Origin: JAKALD01 sp963817785
GTDB taxonomy: Bacteria > Pseudomonadota > Gammaproteobacteria > Burkholderiales > SG8-39
Direction: 5' to 3'
Assembly (NCBI GenBank): GCA_963817785.1
Contig: CAWFPL010000008.1
Location: forward strand, 1,550,001 to 1,614,000
DNA length: 64,000 bases
Shown here: piece after piece, positions 37,580-48,521 of the stretch
Layout of the letters: the number at the start of each line of letters is the position of its first letter
Position numbering within the stretch: position 1 is the stretch's first letter
Position numbers and translations under genes: made by a program
The notes under the pieces: model-generated
What the model was told of the DNA's origin: nothing
What the model saw: only the letters and a program-made list of their open reading frames with translations
Database searches by the model: none

Positions 37580-40382
37580 GCTTGCGCGTCTCGCCCGCGC
37601 CGTAGAGGTTCTCGATGCAGCGCCCGCACAGGCCGGGGTGCTCGGTGCTGGCGCCGACGTCGGCGCGGTAGTGCCAGCAGCGGCCGCACTTGGCGTGCGC
37701 GCTGGGAGCGACCGCGACGCTCTCGTCCTCGGCGCGCGCCGCCCGCTCGACGCGCGCTGCCGAGGTCAGCAGCACGAACTTCAGGTCTTCACCGAGGCTC
37801 GCCAGCAGCTCGTAGTCGGCGCCGTCGACGCGCAGCTCCGCCTCGGCCTGCAGCGACGAGCCGACCTGGCCGGAGGCGCGCAGCGCTTCGATCTTCTTGC
37901 GCACCGGATTGCGCAGCTCGCGCAGCCGCTCCCAGCGCGCGAGCAACGCCGCCCCGTCCGGCACCGCCGGCAGGGGGTGCCAGGTGTGGAAGAACACGCT
38001 ATCGTCCTTCCTGCCGGTGAACGCCGGCCACAGCTCCTCGGCGGTGAACGACAGGATCGGGGCCATCAACCGCACCACGCTGTGCGTGACGTGCCACAGC
38101 GCGGTCTGCGCCGAGCGGCGCGCGTGCGATTGCGCGCCGCAGGTATACAGGCGGTCCTTCAGGATGTCGAGATAGAACGCACCCAGGTCCTCGGAGCAGA
38201 ACGTTTGCAGCTTCTGCGCCACGAGATGGAACTGGTAGCGGGCATAGTCCTCATCGAGCGCCGCCTGCAGCTTCGCCGCGAGGGCGAGCGCGTAGCGGTC
38301 GATCTCGAGCATCTCGCCGATCGGTACCGCGTGCAGCTCCGGGTCGAAGTCGGAGGTGTTGGCGAGCAGGAAGCGCAGCGTGTTGCGGATGCGGCGGTAG
38401 CCCTCGACCACGCGCTTGAGGATCTCGTTCGAGATCGACAATTCGCCCGAGTAGTCGGTGCTCGCCACCCACAGTCGCAGGATCTCGGCCCCCAGGGTGC
38501 CGGCCACCTCCTGCGGCACGATCACGTTGCCCTTCGACTTGGACATCTTGCGGCCCTGCCCGTCGACCGCGAAGCCGTGGGTGAGCAGCCCCCTGTAGGG
38601 CGGCATGCCGTTCATCATGCACGACACCAGCAGCGAGGAGTGGAACCAGCCGCGATGCTGGTCCGAGCCCTCGAGGTAGAGGTCGGCCGGGAACGCCGTT
38701 TGCGCGGCATGCGAGCCGCGCAGCACAGTGAAATGCGTCGAGCCCGAATCGAACCACACGTCGAGCGTGTCCTTCACCTTCTCGTAATGCGCCGCTTCGC
38801 TTCCGAGCAGCTCGCGCGGATCGAGCTTTTGCCAGGCTTCGATTCCGCCCTCCTCCACGCGCATGGCCACCGCTTCGAGCAGCTCGAGGGTCTCCGGATG
38901 CAGCTCGCCGGTCTCCCTGTGCACGAAGAACGGCATCGGCACTCCCCACTGGCGCTGGCGCGACAGCGTCCAGTCGGGGCGATTGGCGATCATGCCGCGC
39001 AGCCGCGCCTGACCCCAGGCCGGGAAGAACTGGGTGTTGTCGACGCCGCGCAGCGCAGTGGTGCGCAGCGTCTCGCCCGGCTTGACGCCGTCCCAGCCGG
39101 GGACCGCGTCCATGCCGGCGAACCACTGCACCGTGGCGCGCAGGATCACCGCGGTCTTGTGGCGCCAGCAGTGCATGTAGCTGTGGACGTAGTCCTGCTT
39201 GGCGAACAGCGCCCCGCGGCGATCGATCTCGGCGACGACCTCGAGGTTCGCATCCCAGATCATGCGGCCGCCGAACAGCGGCAGCGACTTCACGTAGTGG
39301 CCGTCGCCCTGCACCGGCGTGAGGATCTCCTCGTCCTTCATGCCGTAACGGCGGCAGGACTCGAAGTCCTCGACGCCGTAGGCCGGTGCCGAGTGCACGA
39401 TACCGGTGCCGGTGTCGAGCGTCACATAGTCCCCGAGATACATCGGCGCCACGCGCTCGTAGAACGGGTGCCGGAAGGCGATGTTCTCCAGAGCCGCGCC
39501 CTTGCACGAGGCGAGCGCGCGGCCGGAGAGCATGTAGCGCGCCAGGCACTGCTCCTCGAGCTCGGCGGCGAGGATCAGCAGGCCGCGCTCGGTGTCTACC
39601 AGGTGATAGGTGAACTCGGGATGCACGTTGAGCGCCTGGTTGGCCGGAATCGTCCATGGCGTAGTGGTCCAGATCACCGCGTAGCCGGGCTTGTCGGGTA
39701 GCCGCGCCAGGCCGAAGGCGCGTGCGACTTTGTCCGGTTCGGCGAACGAAAATCCGACGTCGATCGCCGGGTCCTTGCGGTCCTCGTATTCGATCTCGGC
39801 CTCGGCGAGCGCCGAGCCGCAGTCGAAGCACCAGTTGACCGGCTTCAGCCCCCGGTACACGTAGCCCTTGGCGAGCAGCGTGCCGAGCGCGCGGATCTCG
39901 TCGGCCTCGTTCTTGAAGGCCATCGTGAGATACGGGTGGTCCCAGTCACCCAGCACGCCGAGGCGCTGGAAGTCCTTCTTCTGCCGCTCGATCTGCTCCT
40001 GGGCGTACGCCCGGCACAAGCGCTGCGTTTCCTCGGCCGACAGGTGCTTGCCGTACTGCTTCTCGATCTGTACCTCGATCGGCATGCCGTGGCAGTCCCA
40101 GCCGGGCACGTACGGCGCATCGAACCCGGCGAGCGACCTCGACTTGACGATGATGTCCTTGAGAATCTTGTTGACCGCGTGCCCGATGTGGATGTCGCCG
40201 TTGGCGTAGGGCGGGCCGTCATGGAGGACGAAGCGCGGACGACCGCTCGCGATCTGGCGCAGGCGCCGGTAGACCCCCTTCTCATGCCAGTCCGCAACCC
40301 ATTGCGGCTCGCGCTTGGCGAGGTCGCCGCGCATCGGGAAAGGGGTGTCCGGCAGGTTGAGGGTGTTCTTGTAGTCAGCCAT
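37572..40382 (-). CDS. ileS: Isoleucyl-tRNA synthetase
   Basis: 936 aa (E. coli 938). Class I signature HIGH at residues 65-68 and KMSKS near 610, the CP1 editing domain between them, and the C-terminal zinc finger with CGRCWHYR and CGRCIENL. Start ATG at 40382 gives the usual MADYKNTLNLP N-terminus; the frame is open slightly upstream. It overlaps ribF by 8 bp. Confidence 0.97.
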   Translation of the reverse strand: MADYKNTLNLPDTPFPMRGDLAKREPQWVADWHEKGVYRRLRQIASGRPRFVLHDGPPYANGDIHIGHAVNKILKDIIVKSRSLAGFDAPYVPGWDCHGMPIEVQIEKQYGKHLSAEETQRLCRAYAQEQIERQKKDFQRLGVLGDWDHPYLTMAFKNEADEIRALGTLLAKGYVYRGLKPVNWCFDCGSALAEAEIEYEDRKDPAIDVGFSFAEPDKVARAFGLARLPDKPGYAVIWTTTPWTIPANQALNVHPEFTYHLVDTERGLLILAAELEEQCLARYMLSGRALASCKGAALENIAFRHPFYERVAPMYLGDYVTLDTGTGIVHSAPAYGVEDFESCRRYGMKDEEILTPVQGDGHYVKSLPLFGGRMIWDANLEVVAEIDRRGALFAKQDYVHSYMHCWRHKTAVILRATVQWFAGMDAVPGWDGVKPGETLRTTALRGVDNTQFFPAWGQARLRGMIANRPDWTLSRQRQWGVPMPFFVHRETGELHPETLELLEAVAMRVEEGGIEAWQKLDPRELLGSEAAHYEKVKDTLDVWFDSGSTHFTVLRGSHAAQTAFPADLYLEGSDQHRGWFHSSLLVSCMMNGMPPYRGLLTHGFAVDGQGRKMSKSKGNVIVPQEVAGTLGAEILRLWVASTDYSGELSISNEILKRVVEGYRRIRNTLRFLLANTSDFDPELHAVPIGEMLEIDRYALALAAKLQAALDEDYARYQFHLVAQKLQTFCSEDLGAFYLDILKDRLYTCGAQSHARRSAQTALWHVTHSVVRLMAPILSFTAEELWPAFTGRKDDSVFFHTWHPLPAVPDGAALLARWERLRELRNPVRKKIEALRASGQVGSSLQAEAELRVDGADYELLASLGEDLKFVLLTSAARVERAARAEDESVAVAPSAHAKCGRCWHYRADVGASTEHPGLCGRCIENLYGAGETRKHA

Positions 40383-41313
40383 GTTCCGAGAAATATTCCT
40401 TTGCCTGCGCGACGTCACGCGCGATCGCCTCGCGCAGCTCGCCGAGGTCCGGGTATTTCGCCTCGTCGCGCAGCTTGGCGAGAAAGCGCACCTTGAGATG
40501 CCTGCCGTAGAGCGCCGCGTCGAAGTCGAACAGGTGCACTTCCAGCAGCGGGGCGACGAGCTCGTTCACCGTCGGCCGGCGCCCGACGCTCGCCACGCCC
40601 GGCGCCCAGCGCAGCGCATCCCCGCTGTCCGCGCCGCAACACTCGATGACGTACACACCCGCGAGTGGCGGGCGCCGCGGCAGCACGATGTTCGCCGTCG
40701 GGAACCCGAGCGAGCGGCCCAGCTTCGCGCCGTGTGCCACGCGCCCGCTGATCGAGTAGCCCCGGCCGAGCAGGCGCGCAGCCCGCGCCAGTTCCCCGGC
40801 CTCGAGCGCGGCGCGCACCGCCGAGCTGGAAACGCGCTCGCCGTCGAGCCGCACCTCGGGCATCGCTTCGAGACCGAAACCGTGGCGCCGGCCAGCGGCT
40901 TCGAGCAGCGCGAAATCGCCGCCGCGCTTCGCGCCGAAGCGGAAGTCATGCCCCACCAGCAGCCAGCGCGCGCCGAGCGCGCGCACCAGAATGTCCTCGA
41001 CGAAGCGCTCCGCGGGCATCGCCGCGAGCCGCCCGTCGAAGCGGGCGACGTGCACGCGCTCCACGCCGGCGGCCGCCATCCGCTCCAGCTTTTCGCGCAG
41101 CCGCGTCAGGCGCGCCGGCGCCGACGCAGGCGAGAAGAATTCGCGGGGATGCGGTTCGAACGTCAGGGCGCCGGAGGGCAGACCCAGCTCGCGGGCCTTG
41201 GTGACCAGCCGCTCGAGCATCGCCTGATGGCCGCGGTGCACACCGTCGAAATTGCCGACGGTCAGGGCAACGCGGCCCCGGCTTGCGGCGACGGAACCAT
41301 GCGTGACGACCAT
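40375..41313 (-). CDS. ribF: Bifunctional riboflavin kinase/FAD synthetase
   Basis: 312 aa. N-terminal nucleotidyltransferase motif TVGNFDGVHRGHQ (GNFDGVH/GH), VGHDFRFGAKRGG, SSSAVR; C-terminal kinase motif GRSLGFPTANI with ARRPTVN-like VGRRPTVNE. Makes FMN and FAD. First gene of the ileS operon; a TACAAT-like -10 lies about 25 bp upstream. Confidence 0.95.
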   Translation of the reverse strand: MVVTHGSVAASRGRVALTVGNFDGVHRGHQAMLERLVTKARELGLPSGALTFEPHPREFFSPASAPARLTRLREKLERMAAAGVERVHVARFDGRLAAMPAERFVEDILVRALGARWLLVGHDFRFGAKRGGDFALLEAAGRRHGFGLEAMPEVRLDGERVSSSAVRAALEAGELARAARLLGRGYSISGRVAHGAKLGRSLGFPTANIVLPRRPPLAGVYVIECCGADSGDALRWAPGVASVGRRPTVNELVAPLLEVHLFDFDAALYGRHLKVRFLAKLRDEAKYPDLGELREAIARDVAQAKEYFSEHG

Positions 41314-41334
41314 CGGGCGCGCTTAAAATTCTGA

Positions 41335-41340
41335 ATTGTA
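41335..41340 (-). promoter_or_regulatory. Probable -10 of the ribF-ileS operon
   Basis: TACAAT on the minus strand, 22 bp before the ribF start, in an AT-richer patch of the 291-bp gap between divergent ribF and dctQ. No clear -35. The rest of that gap shows nothing I can assign. Confidence 0.45.
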
Positions 41341-41604
41341 GCGAAATTTGCCGTCCGACGGCCAGGCGTGCAGCGCAGCGCCGGTCCCCGACTTCGCGCT
41401 CCGCGTGGCGCTGGTCGGCGCGGCCCCTGCCTGCGCGCTGCGTCCGAAAGGCGATGGCGCAAATCCGATGCAGAATCCCTGCAGCGGTCGCAGCGCATTT
41501 CTTTGCCAGCCACACTGATATCGGGGAGAATGCCGCCCGGTCCGTCCGCCTGCGGCGCTGGAGAGGAGCTGCGGGCAAGTCCCTCACGACACGGGATTCC
41601 GCTC

Positions 41605-42180
41605 ATGAAACCTTTACTCGCACTCTCGCGCGCGATCGACTGGCTCAATGAGCGGGTCGGGCGCACCCTGAAGTGGCTGATCCTGGTGATGGTCCTGGTG
41701 AGCGCGGGCAACGCCACCTCGCGCTTCCTGCTCGATCGCGCGTCGAATTTCTGGCTCGAGCTGCAGTGGTACCTGTTCTCGGCCGTGTTCCTGGTATGCG
41801 CAGGCTATACCCTGCTGCACAACGAGCACATCCGCATCGACGTGGTGAACTCGCACCTGTCGCGCCGAACCCAGGTCTGGATCGACGTCTTCGGCATCAT
41901 CGTTTTCCTGTTCCCGATGGCGACGATCATCATGTGGCTGTCCTGGCCGATCTTCATGAACGCCTACGTGTCGCATGAGGTCTCGGTCAATGCCGGCGGG
42001 CTGATCCGCTGGCCGGCCCGGCTGATGGTGCCGGTCGGGTTTTTCCTCCTCGTGCTGCAGGGCATCTCGGAGCTGATCAAGCGCATCGCCTTCCTCATGG
42101 GGCTGATCCCCGACCCGGCCGAGAAGCATACCGACGCCGCGATCGAGCAGCTGCAGGTCGAGGCCGAAGACGCGAAATGA
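41605..42180 (+). CDS. dctQ: TRAP transporter small permease DctQ
   Basis: 191 aa, four membrane segments, with the ELQWYLFSAVFLVCAGYTLLHNEHIRIDVV motif of the mannitol/chloroaromatic TRAP subgroup. It forms the membrane complex with DctM. The start ATG at 41605 lacks a strong ribosome-binding site. Overlaps dctM by ATGA. The receptor gene dctP is downstream on the opposite strand. Confidence 0.9.
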   Translation: MKPLLALSRAIDWLNERVGRTLKWLILVMVLVSAGNATSRFLLDRASNFWLELQWYLFSAVFLVCAGYTLLHNEHIRIDVVNSHLSRRTQVWIDVFGIIVFLFPMATIIMWLSWPIFMNAYVSHEVSVNAGGLIRWPARLMVPVGFFLLVLQGISELIKRIAFLMGLIPDPAEKHTDAAIEQLQVEAEDAK

Positions 42181-43712
42181 GCGCCTTCATCATCGCCAAC
42201 ATCGCGCCCCTGATGTTCGGGGCGCTGGTCTTCTTCCTACTGCTCGGCTTCCCGGTCGCGTTCTCGCTCGCCGCCAACGGACTCATGTTCGGCTGGATCG
42301 GCATCGAGCTGGGACTGCTGCATCCGGCGCTGCTGCAGGCGCTGCCCGAGCGCATCTTCGGGATCATGTCGAACGACACCCTGCTCGCGGTGCCGTTCTT
42401 CACCTTCATGGGCTTGATCCTCGAGCGCAGCGGCATGGCCGAGGATCTGCTCGACACCATCGGCCAGCTCTTCGGCCCGGTGCGCGGTGGCCTCGCCTAC
42501 GCGGTGGTCTTCGTCGGCGCGCTGCTCGCGGCGACCACCGGGGTGGTGGCGGCCTCCGTGATCTCGATGGGCCTGATCTCGCTCCCGATCATGCTGCGCT
42601 ACGGCTACGACCGGCGCGTGGCGGCAGGCGTCATTGCCGCCTCCGGAACGCTCGCCCAGATCATTCCCCCCTCGCTGGTGCTGATCGTGCTCGCCGACCA
42701 GCTCGGACGCTCGGTGGGCGACATGTATGCAGGCGCGTTTATCCCCGGATTCATGCTCACCGGGTTTTACGCCGCCTATGTCTTCATCATCACGCTGGTT
42801 TACCCGAAAGCAGCGCCGGCGCTGCCGCCGGAGGCGCGCCCGCTACGCGGCTGGAAGCTGCTGCGCCGGGTCGTGTTCGTGCTGATTCCCCCGCTGGCCC
42901 TCATTTTCCTGGTGCTCGGCACGATCTTCATCGGCTGGGCCACGCCGACCGAGGGCGGCGCGATGGGCGCGACCGGCGCGCTCATCCTGGCGGGAATCAA
43001 CCGGCGGCTGCCGTTCAACCTGCTCAAGCAGGCGCTCAATTCGACCGCCAAGCTGTCCTCGTTCGTCATCTTCATCCTGGTCGGCTCGACGGTGTTCAGC
43101 CTGGTGTTCCGCGGCGTCAACGGCGACCTGTGGGTCGAGCACCTGCTCACCGGCCTGCCCGGCGGCAAGATCGGCTTCCTGATCGTCGTCAACCTGCTCA
43201 CCTTCGTGCTCGCGTTCTTCCTCGACTTCTTCGAGCTGGCGTTCATCATCGTGCCGCTGCTCGGCCCGATCGCCGAGAAGCTCGGCATCGACCTGATCTG
43301 GTTCGGTGTGCTGCTCGGGGTGAACATGCAGACCTCGTTCATGCACCCGCCGTTCGGCTTCGCGCTGTTCTACCTGCGCAGCGTGGCGCCGACGAAGGAA
43401 TACGTCGACAAGATCACCGGCAAGCTGATCAAGCCGGTGACTACCGGACAGATCTATTTCGGTGCCATACCGTTCGTGGTGATCCAGGTGGTGATGGTCG
43501 GCATCCTGATCTTCTTCCCCGGGCTGGTCACCGGCAGCCTGCACGAACAGAAGATCGACCTGAACAAGGTTCAAATCGAGATCCAGACGCCGTCCTACGA
43601 AACGCAGGAAATCGACCAGAGCCTGGGTATCGGGGCCGGCTTGGGTCCAACCACACCAGGATCGGGCGCCGCCGCGGAGAACCCCGGCAGCGAGCCGAAG
43701 CAGACGAAGTAA
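42177..43712 (+). CDS. dctM: TRAP transporter large permease DctM
   Basis: 511 aa, about 12-14 membrane segments, with GLILERSGMAEDLLDTIGQLFGPVRGGLAYAV, SGTLAQIIPPSLVLIVLADQ, GWATPTEGGAMGA and MQTSFMHPPFGFALFYLRSVAP, diagnostic of DctM. It has an extra hydrophilic tail of about 60 residues after the last helix. Sodium- or proton-driven import of an organic acid; substrate unknown. It ends 28 bp before an IS1595-type element. Confidence 0.92.
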   Translation: MSAFIIANIAPLMFGALVFFLLLGFPVAFSLAANGLMFGWIGIELGLLHPALLQALPERIFGIMSNDTLLAVPFFTFMGLILERSGMAEDLLDTIGQLFGPVRGGLAYAVVFVGALLAATTGVVAASVISMGLISLPIMLRYGYDRRVAAGVIAASGTLAQIIPPSLVLIVLADQLGRSVGDMYAGAFIPGFMLTGFYAAYVFIITLVYPKAAPALPPEARPLRGWKLLRRVVFVLIPPLALIFLVLGTIFIGWATPTEGGAMGATGALILAGINRRLPFNLLKQALNSTAKLSSFVIFILVGSTVFSLVFRGVNGDLWVEHLLTGLPGGKIGFLIVVNLLTFVLAFFLDFFELAFIIVPLLGPIAEKLGIDLIWFGVLLGVNMQTSFMHPPFGFALFYLRSVAPTKEYVDKITGKLIKPVTTGQIYFGAIPFVVIQVVMVGILIFFPGLVTGSLHEQKIDLNKVQIEIQTPSYETQEIDQSLGIGAGLGPTTPGSGAAAENPGSEPKQTK

Positions 43713-43740
43713 CGCGGCTTCCGCCTCCCCCAAAAAACAA

Positions 43741-44787
43741 GGCTCTGTCCTAATTACGTGTTGGTACAATTGGCGGTCTGAGTAGCAGAAGGCGGACCTC
43801 CGATGCGCAAACGAGACCTCGAACGGCTCCTAAAGGAGCTGACCAAACTGAGTCCCAACCAGCTGCGCAAGGTGTCGAACGCGGTTCGGCATCTGGAGGG
43901 CCGGCAGGAGGTCCACCGGCTGCTTGAAAAGCGCATAGAGGCGGTCGCGAAGTGCCCCTGGTGCAGCGGCGCCGAGTTCATTCGGTTCGGGCATTCTGTC
44001 AGCGGTAGCCAGCGGTACCAGTGCCAGCGCCCGGGCTGCGAGAAGACGTTCACGAGCCTGACCGGGACCACTCTGGTGGGAGCCCGCAACAAGCCGAAGC
44101 TCCTGCAGAACGCGCTCTGCATGAAGGAGGGGCTGTCGGTGCGGGAGACGGCCGAGAAACTGGGCGTTAACCGCAACACCGCCTTCCGGTTGCGGCACCT
44201 GATGATGCCGGAGCTCGAGAAGCACCAACCCTCCGATTTGCAAGGGGTTATCGAGGCGGATGAGATGTTCTTCCGCAAGTCGTACAAGGGCCAAAAGAAG
44301 GGCTTGCCGCGCAAGGCGTATCGGCGCGGGACGCGGGCCGGAAAGCGCGGCATATCGGCCGAGCAAGTCGCCGTCGAGACCGCGGTATCCCGCGGCTCCC
44401 CGTACAGTTTCATCGAGGTCCTGCCCTCGACACCGAACGCCGGCGACATCACGATGGCGTTGGGTCCGAAGCTGCGGACAGACGCGGTGCTCGTCACGGA
44501 CGCTTCTCAGACCTATCTGACCGTCGGGAAGGCACTAGGCGTCACCGTTCGCCAGATTCCCCGCGGCTCGCACAAGCTCGGCCCGTACCACGTGCAGAAC
44601 GTCAACGCTCTGCATAGCCGGATTCGCGACCGCTTGAGCAGGTTCCGAGGCGTCGCCACGAAGCACCTCCCAAGCTACCTGGCCTGGTTCCGATTCTTCG
44701 ACCGGAAGTCACTCAACGTAGACCCGCAGACACTCTTGCTGGACGCCATTGGCGTGCCTCTTACCAACACGTAACTAGGACAGAGCC
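43741..44787 (+). mobile_element. IS1595-family insertion sequence (complete)
   Basis: 1047-bp element. Ends: GGCTCTGTCCTAATTACG at the left and its complement with one mismatch at the right, giving 26-bp inverted repeats (43741-43766 and 44762-44787). An 8-bp target duplication AAAAACAA flanks it (43733-43740 and 44788-44795), as expected for IS1595. It contains one intact transposase gene whose last codons lie in the right repeat. Confidence 0.93.
43803..44774 (+). CDS. IS1595-family transposase (ISXO2-like DDE)
   Basis: 323 aa. N-terminal zinc ribbon CPWC...CQRPGC (residues ~57-85), helix-turn-helix SVRETAEKLGVNRNTAFRLR, and an ISXO2-type catalytic domain with the acidic motif GVIEADEMFF, VLVTDASQTY and the region YHVQNVNALHSRIRDRL. 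No frameshift or stop is visible, so it is probably active. Base composition is less GC-rich than its neighbours, a sign of transfer. Confidence 0.92.
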   Translation: MRKRDLERLLKELTKLSPNQLRKVSNAVRHLEGRQEVHRLLEKRIEAVAKCPWCSGAEFIRFGHSVSGSQRYQCQRPGCEKTFTSLTGTTLVGARNKPKLLQNALCMKEGLSVRETAEKLGVNRNTAFRLRHLMMPELEKHQPSDLQGVIEADEMFFRKSYKGQKKGLPRKAYRRGTRAGKRGISAEQVAVETAVSRGSPYSFIEVLPSTPNAGDITMALGPKLRTDAVLVTDASQTYLTVGKALGVTVRQIPRGSHKLGPYHVQNVNALHSRIRDRLSRFRGVATKHLPSYLAWFRFFDRKSLNVDPQTLLLDAIGVPLTNT

Positions 44788-44821
44788 AAAAACAAACCCC
44801 GCCTCGGCGGGGTTTGTTTTT
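44788..44821. terminator. Bidirectional rho-independent terminator (dctM / dctP)
   Basis: AAAAACAAACCCCGC and its exact complement GCGGGGTTTGTTTTT form a 15-bp stem with a 4-nt loop; A- and T-tracts lie at both ends. It serves minus-strand dctP and originally dctM as well. The IS1595 element inserted in its A-tract; target duplication rebuilt the stem on the dctP side. Confidence 0.92.
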
Positions 44822-44837
44822 TATTGCGCGGTGCTGC

Positions 44838-45935
<1,098 letters not shown>

Positions 45936-46116
45936 GGATCTCCTCTCTGATCGAGTTAAATAATTGAACGGTCTCGGCGCTTGCGCCGCCGGGGCGTCGC
46001 GCCTTATTGCTTGGTTGGAACCGCCATTTTAGTCCGGCAGCCGGGGCCGCCAAGGATGCTCCGCGGCGCCGGCTTCAGCGGTCGTAAACCGCGGTCGTAA
46101 GGATATTCTAAGCTTA

Positions 46117-46973
46117 TTAATTCAGGCGCGCGCAAAGAGCTGCCAGCCGCACCACCTTGGCGCGTACGGCCTCGCTGTCGGCCGCCTCCGGCTCGCGATT
46201 CAGGTACTCGGAAAGATCCTGAAGGGCAGGACGCCAGCACTCGAGCCGCTCGTAGACGGAGCCGCGGTCGCGCAGCTCGGCGCTCGCATCGGGCGCGACC
46301 AGCAGCATGCGGTTGAGCACTTCGAGCAGGCGCTCGAGCTGGTCGGTCTCGAGATAGATGCCCTTCAGGTTGCGCAGGACGCGCGCCAGGATCTGGCGGT
46401 TGCCGGCCGGCTCGAGGAGAACTGCTCGAGCGGCAGCTGCGAGACCGGCAAGCCGCCCGTCGCGCCCGCAGGGATGACGCGCTCGAGCCGCTCGCGCAGC
46501 TCGCTTTCCGACTGCGGCGCGCCGCCCAGGAACGGATCGAGCACCAGCAGGTTGCCGCGCAGCCGCAGCCGTACCAGGAAGTGCCCCGGAAACGACACTC
46601 CTTCGAGGGGCAGCCCGATGCGCCGGCCGATCTCCATGTACAGGATCGAGAGCGTGATCGGGATGCCGGTCTTGCGGTCCATGACCTCGTTCAGGTAGCT
46701 GTTGCGCGGGTCGTAGTAGTCGTCGGTGTTGCCCCAGTAGCCGAGGTCGTCGAACAACAAGCGGTTGAGCGCGACCACCATTTCCTCCGCGCCGCAGGCT
46801 TGCGGCAGGCGCCGGCGCAAGCGCAGCGCCAGCCGCTCCAGGTCGCCGAGATAGCGCTCGACGTCGAGTCCGGGGTAGGCATCGCCGGCGAGCATCAGAC
46901 AGGCGCGCGCCAGATCGATGCGCGCGTCCGCGCACGCCAGCAGCGCCGCGAAGGGCTCCAGTGCACCCGTCAC
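46117..46973 (-). pseudogene. SirB1-family transglutaminase-like/TPR protein, frameshifted
   Basis: Two overlapping frames give one SirB1-type protein. The N-terminal part starts at GTG 46973 (overlapping the murJ stop as GTGA) and contains LMLAGDAYPGLDVERYLGDL, GYWGNTDDYYDPRNSYLNEV and GIPITLSILYMEIGRRIGLPLEGVSFPGHFLVR. The C-terminal part, LEPAGNRQILARVLRNLKGIYL and the tetratricopeptide-like end, is in another frame. The shift is near 46411-46422 (after LPLEQF); one missing base would restore about 285 aa. Either a real mutation or a sequencing error. Confidence 0.8.
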
Positions 46974-48508
46974 GCCGCGCCCCGGCGAGAGAAGTGGCGC
47001 ACGCGCAGGCCCAGCGCCAGCAGGCACAGCCCGTAGACCGCCACGCCGAGCACCACCAGGCCGGCGAGCGCTGGCACCTTGGCGCGCCAGCCGGCGTGCA
47101 GCCACCATTGCGCGCTGCCCATCGCCAAGTAGAGCGCAATCGCCATCGCGGCCACGGCCGCGAGCACCTTGGCGGCGAACGCGAGCCAGCCCGGCTGCGG
47201 CAGGTAGACCCCGTGCCGGCGCAGGTAGCGGTACAGCAGGGTGGCGTTGAGGCACGCGCCCATGCCGGTGGCCAGCGCGAGGCCAGCGTGCTTGAGCGGG
47301 AAGATGAAGGCGAGGTTCATCGCCTGGGTCGCGGCCAGCGTCAGGATGCCGATCTTCACCGGCGTCACGATGTTCTGGCGCGCATAGAAGCCCGGGGCGA
47401 GGATCTTCACCAGGATCATGCCGACCAGCCCGAGGCTGTAGGCCATCAGCGCGCGGCGCGTCATCCATGCGTCCTCGGCGGTGAAGCGGCCATAGTGAAA
47501 CAAGGTCGCGATCAGCGGCATCGCCAGCACCGCGAGCGCGGCGGCGGCGGGGACGGCGAGCAGCAGCGTCACGCGCAACCCCCAGTCGAGCAGCTTGCTG
47601 TACTCCTGCGGCGCGCCGCTGGCGTGATACCTGGACAGGCTGGGCAGCAGGATGGTGCCGAGCGCGGCCCCCAGCATGCCGGCCGGAAACTCCATCATCC
47701 GATCGGCGTAGTACAGCCAGGACACGCTGCCGGATACGAGAAACGAGGCGAAGATCGTGTTGATGAGCATCGACAGCTGGCTGATCGACACGCCGAAGAC
47801 CGCCGGCGCCATCAGCTTGAGGATGCGCCCCACGCCCGGGTGCCTCAGGTTGAGGCGCCAGCGCGGCGCCATGCCGAGCCGGGCGAGGAACGGCAGCTGG
47901 AAGGCAAGCTGCAGCGCACCGCCCACGAACACGGCCCAGGCGAGCGCAACCACCGGGGGGTGGAAGTGAGGCGCGGCGAACGCCGCGGCCACGATGAGCG
48001 AAACGTTGAGCAGCACCGGCGTGAAGGCCGGCACGGCGAACCGGCTCCAGGTGTTGAGGACCCCGGCGGCCAGTGCCACCAGGGAGATGAAACCGATGTA
48101 CGGAAACGTGACGCGCAGCAACGCCACCGTCAGCGCGAACTTCTCGGGTTGCTCCGCGAATCCCGGCGCGGAGACGTAGACGATGAGCGGCGCCGCGAGC
48201 ACGCCCAGCGCGGCGGCGGCCACGACCGCCAGGAACAGAGCGGTGGCTACGCAATCGACGAGCGTGCGCGTGTCCTCGGCCGATTGGCGGTTACGGTATT
48301 CGGCGAGGATCGGCACGAAAGCCTGCGAAAAAGCGCCTTCGGCAAACAGCCGCCGCAGCAGATTGGGGATGCGAAAGGCCACCAGGAACGCGTCGGTGGC
48401 AGCCCCTGCGCCGAACACGCGCGCGAGGAAGAAGTCGCGCACAAATCCCAGCACGCGCGACAGAAACGTCATGCTGCTGATCGTCGCGAGGGCCCTAAGC
48501 AGGCTCAT
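46970..48508 (-). CDS. murJ: Lipid II flippase MurJ
   Basis: 512 aa, about 14 membrane helices, MviN/MurJ family: SLLRALATISSMTFLSRVLGFVRD, FRIPNLLRRLFAEGAFSQAFVP, FPYIGFISLVALAAGVLN. Translocates lipid II for peptidoglycan synthesis and is normally essential. An IS110 element begins two codons' length from its ATG: only CTCAT of the original sequence remains upstream, and its ribosome-binding site is now at 50132-50138. No Shine-Dalgarno is visible before the present ATG and an in-frame stop lies directly upstream. Confidence 0.95.
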   Translation of the reverse strand: MSLLRALATISSMTFLSRVLGFVRDFFLARVFGAGAATDAFLVAFRIPNLLRRLFAEGAFSQAFVPILAEYRNRQSAEDTRTLVDCVATALFLAVVAAAALGVLAAPLIVYVSAPGFAEQPEKFALTVALLRVTFPYIGFISLVALAAGVLNTWSRFAVPAFTPVLLNVSLIVAAAFAAPHFHPPVVALAWAVFVGGALQLAFQLPFLARLGMAPRWRLNLRHPGVGRILKLMAPAVFGVSISQLSMLINTIFASFLVSGSVSWLYYADRMMEFPAGMLGAALGTILLPSLSRYHASGAPQEYSKLLDWGLRVTLLLAVPAAAALAVLAMPLIATLFHYGRFTAEDAWMTRRALMAYSLGLVGMILVKILAPGFYARQNIVTPVKIGILTLAATQAMNLAFIFPLKHAGLALATGMGACLNATLLYRYLRRHGVYLPQPGWLAFAAKVLAAVAAMAIALYLAMGSAQWWLHAGWRAKVPALAGLVVLGVAVYGLCLLALGLRVRHFSRRGAA

Positions 48509-48521
48509 TGGTTAACGTCAG

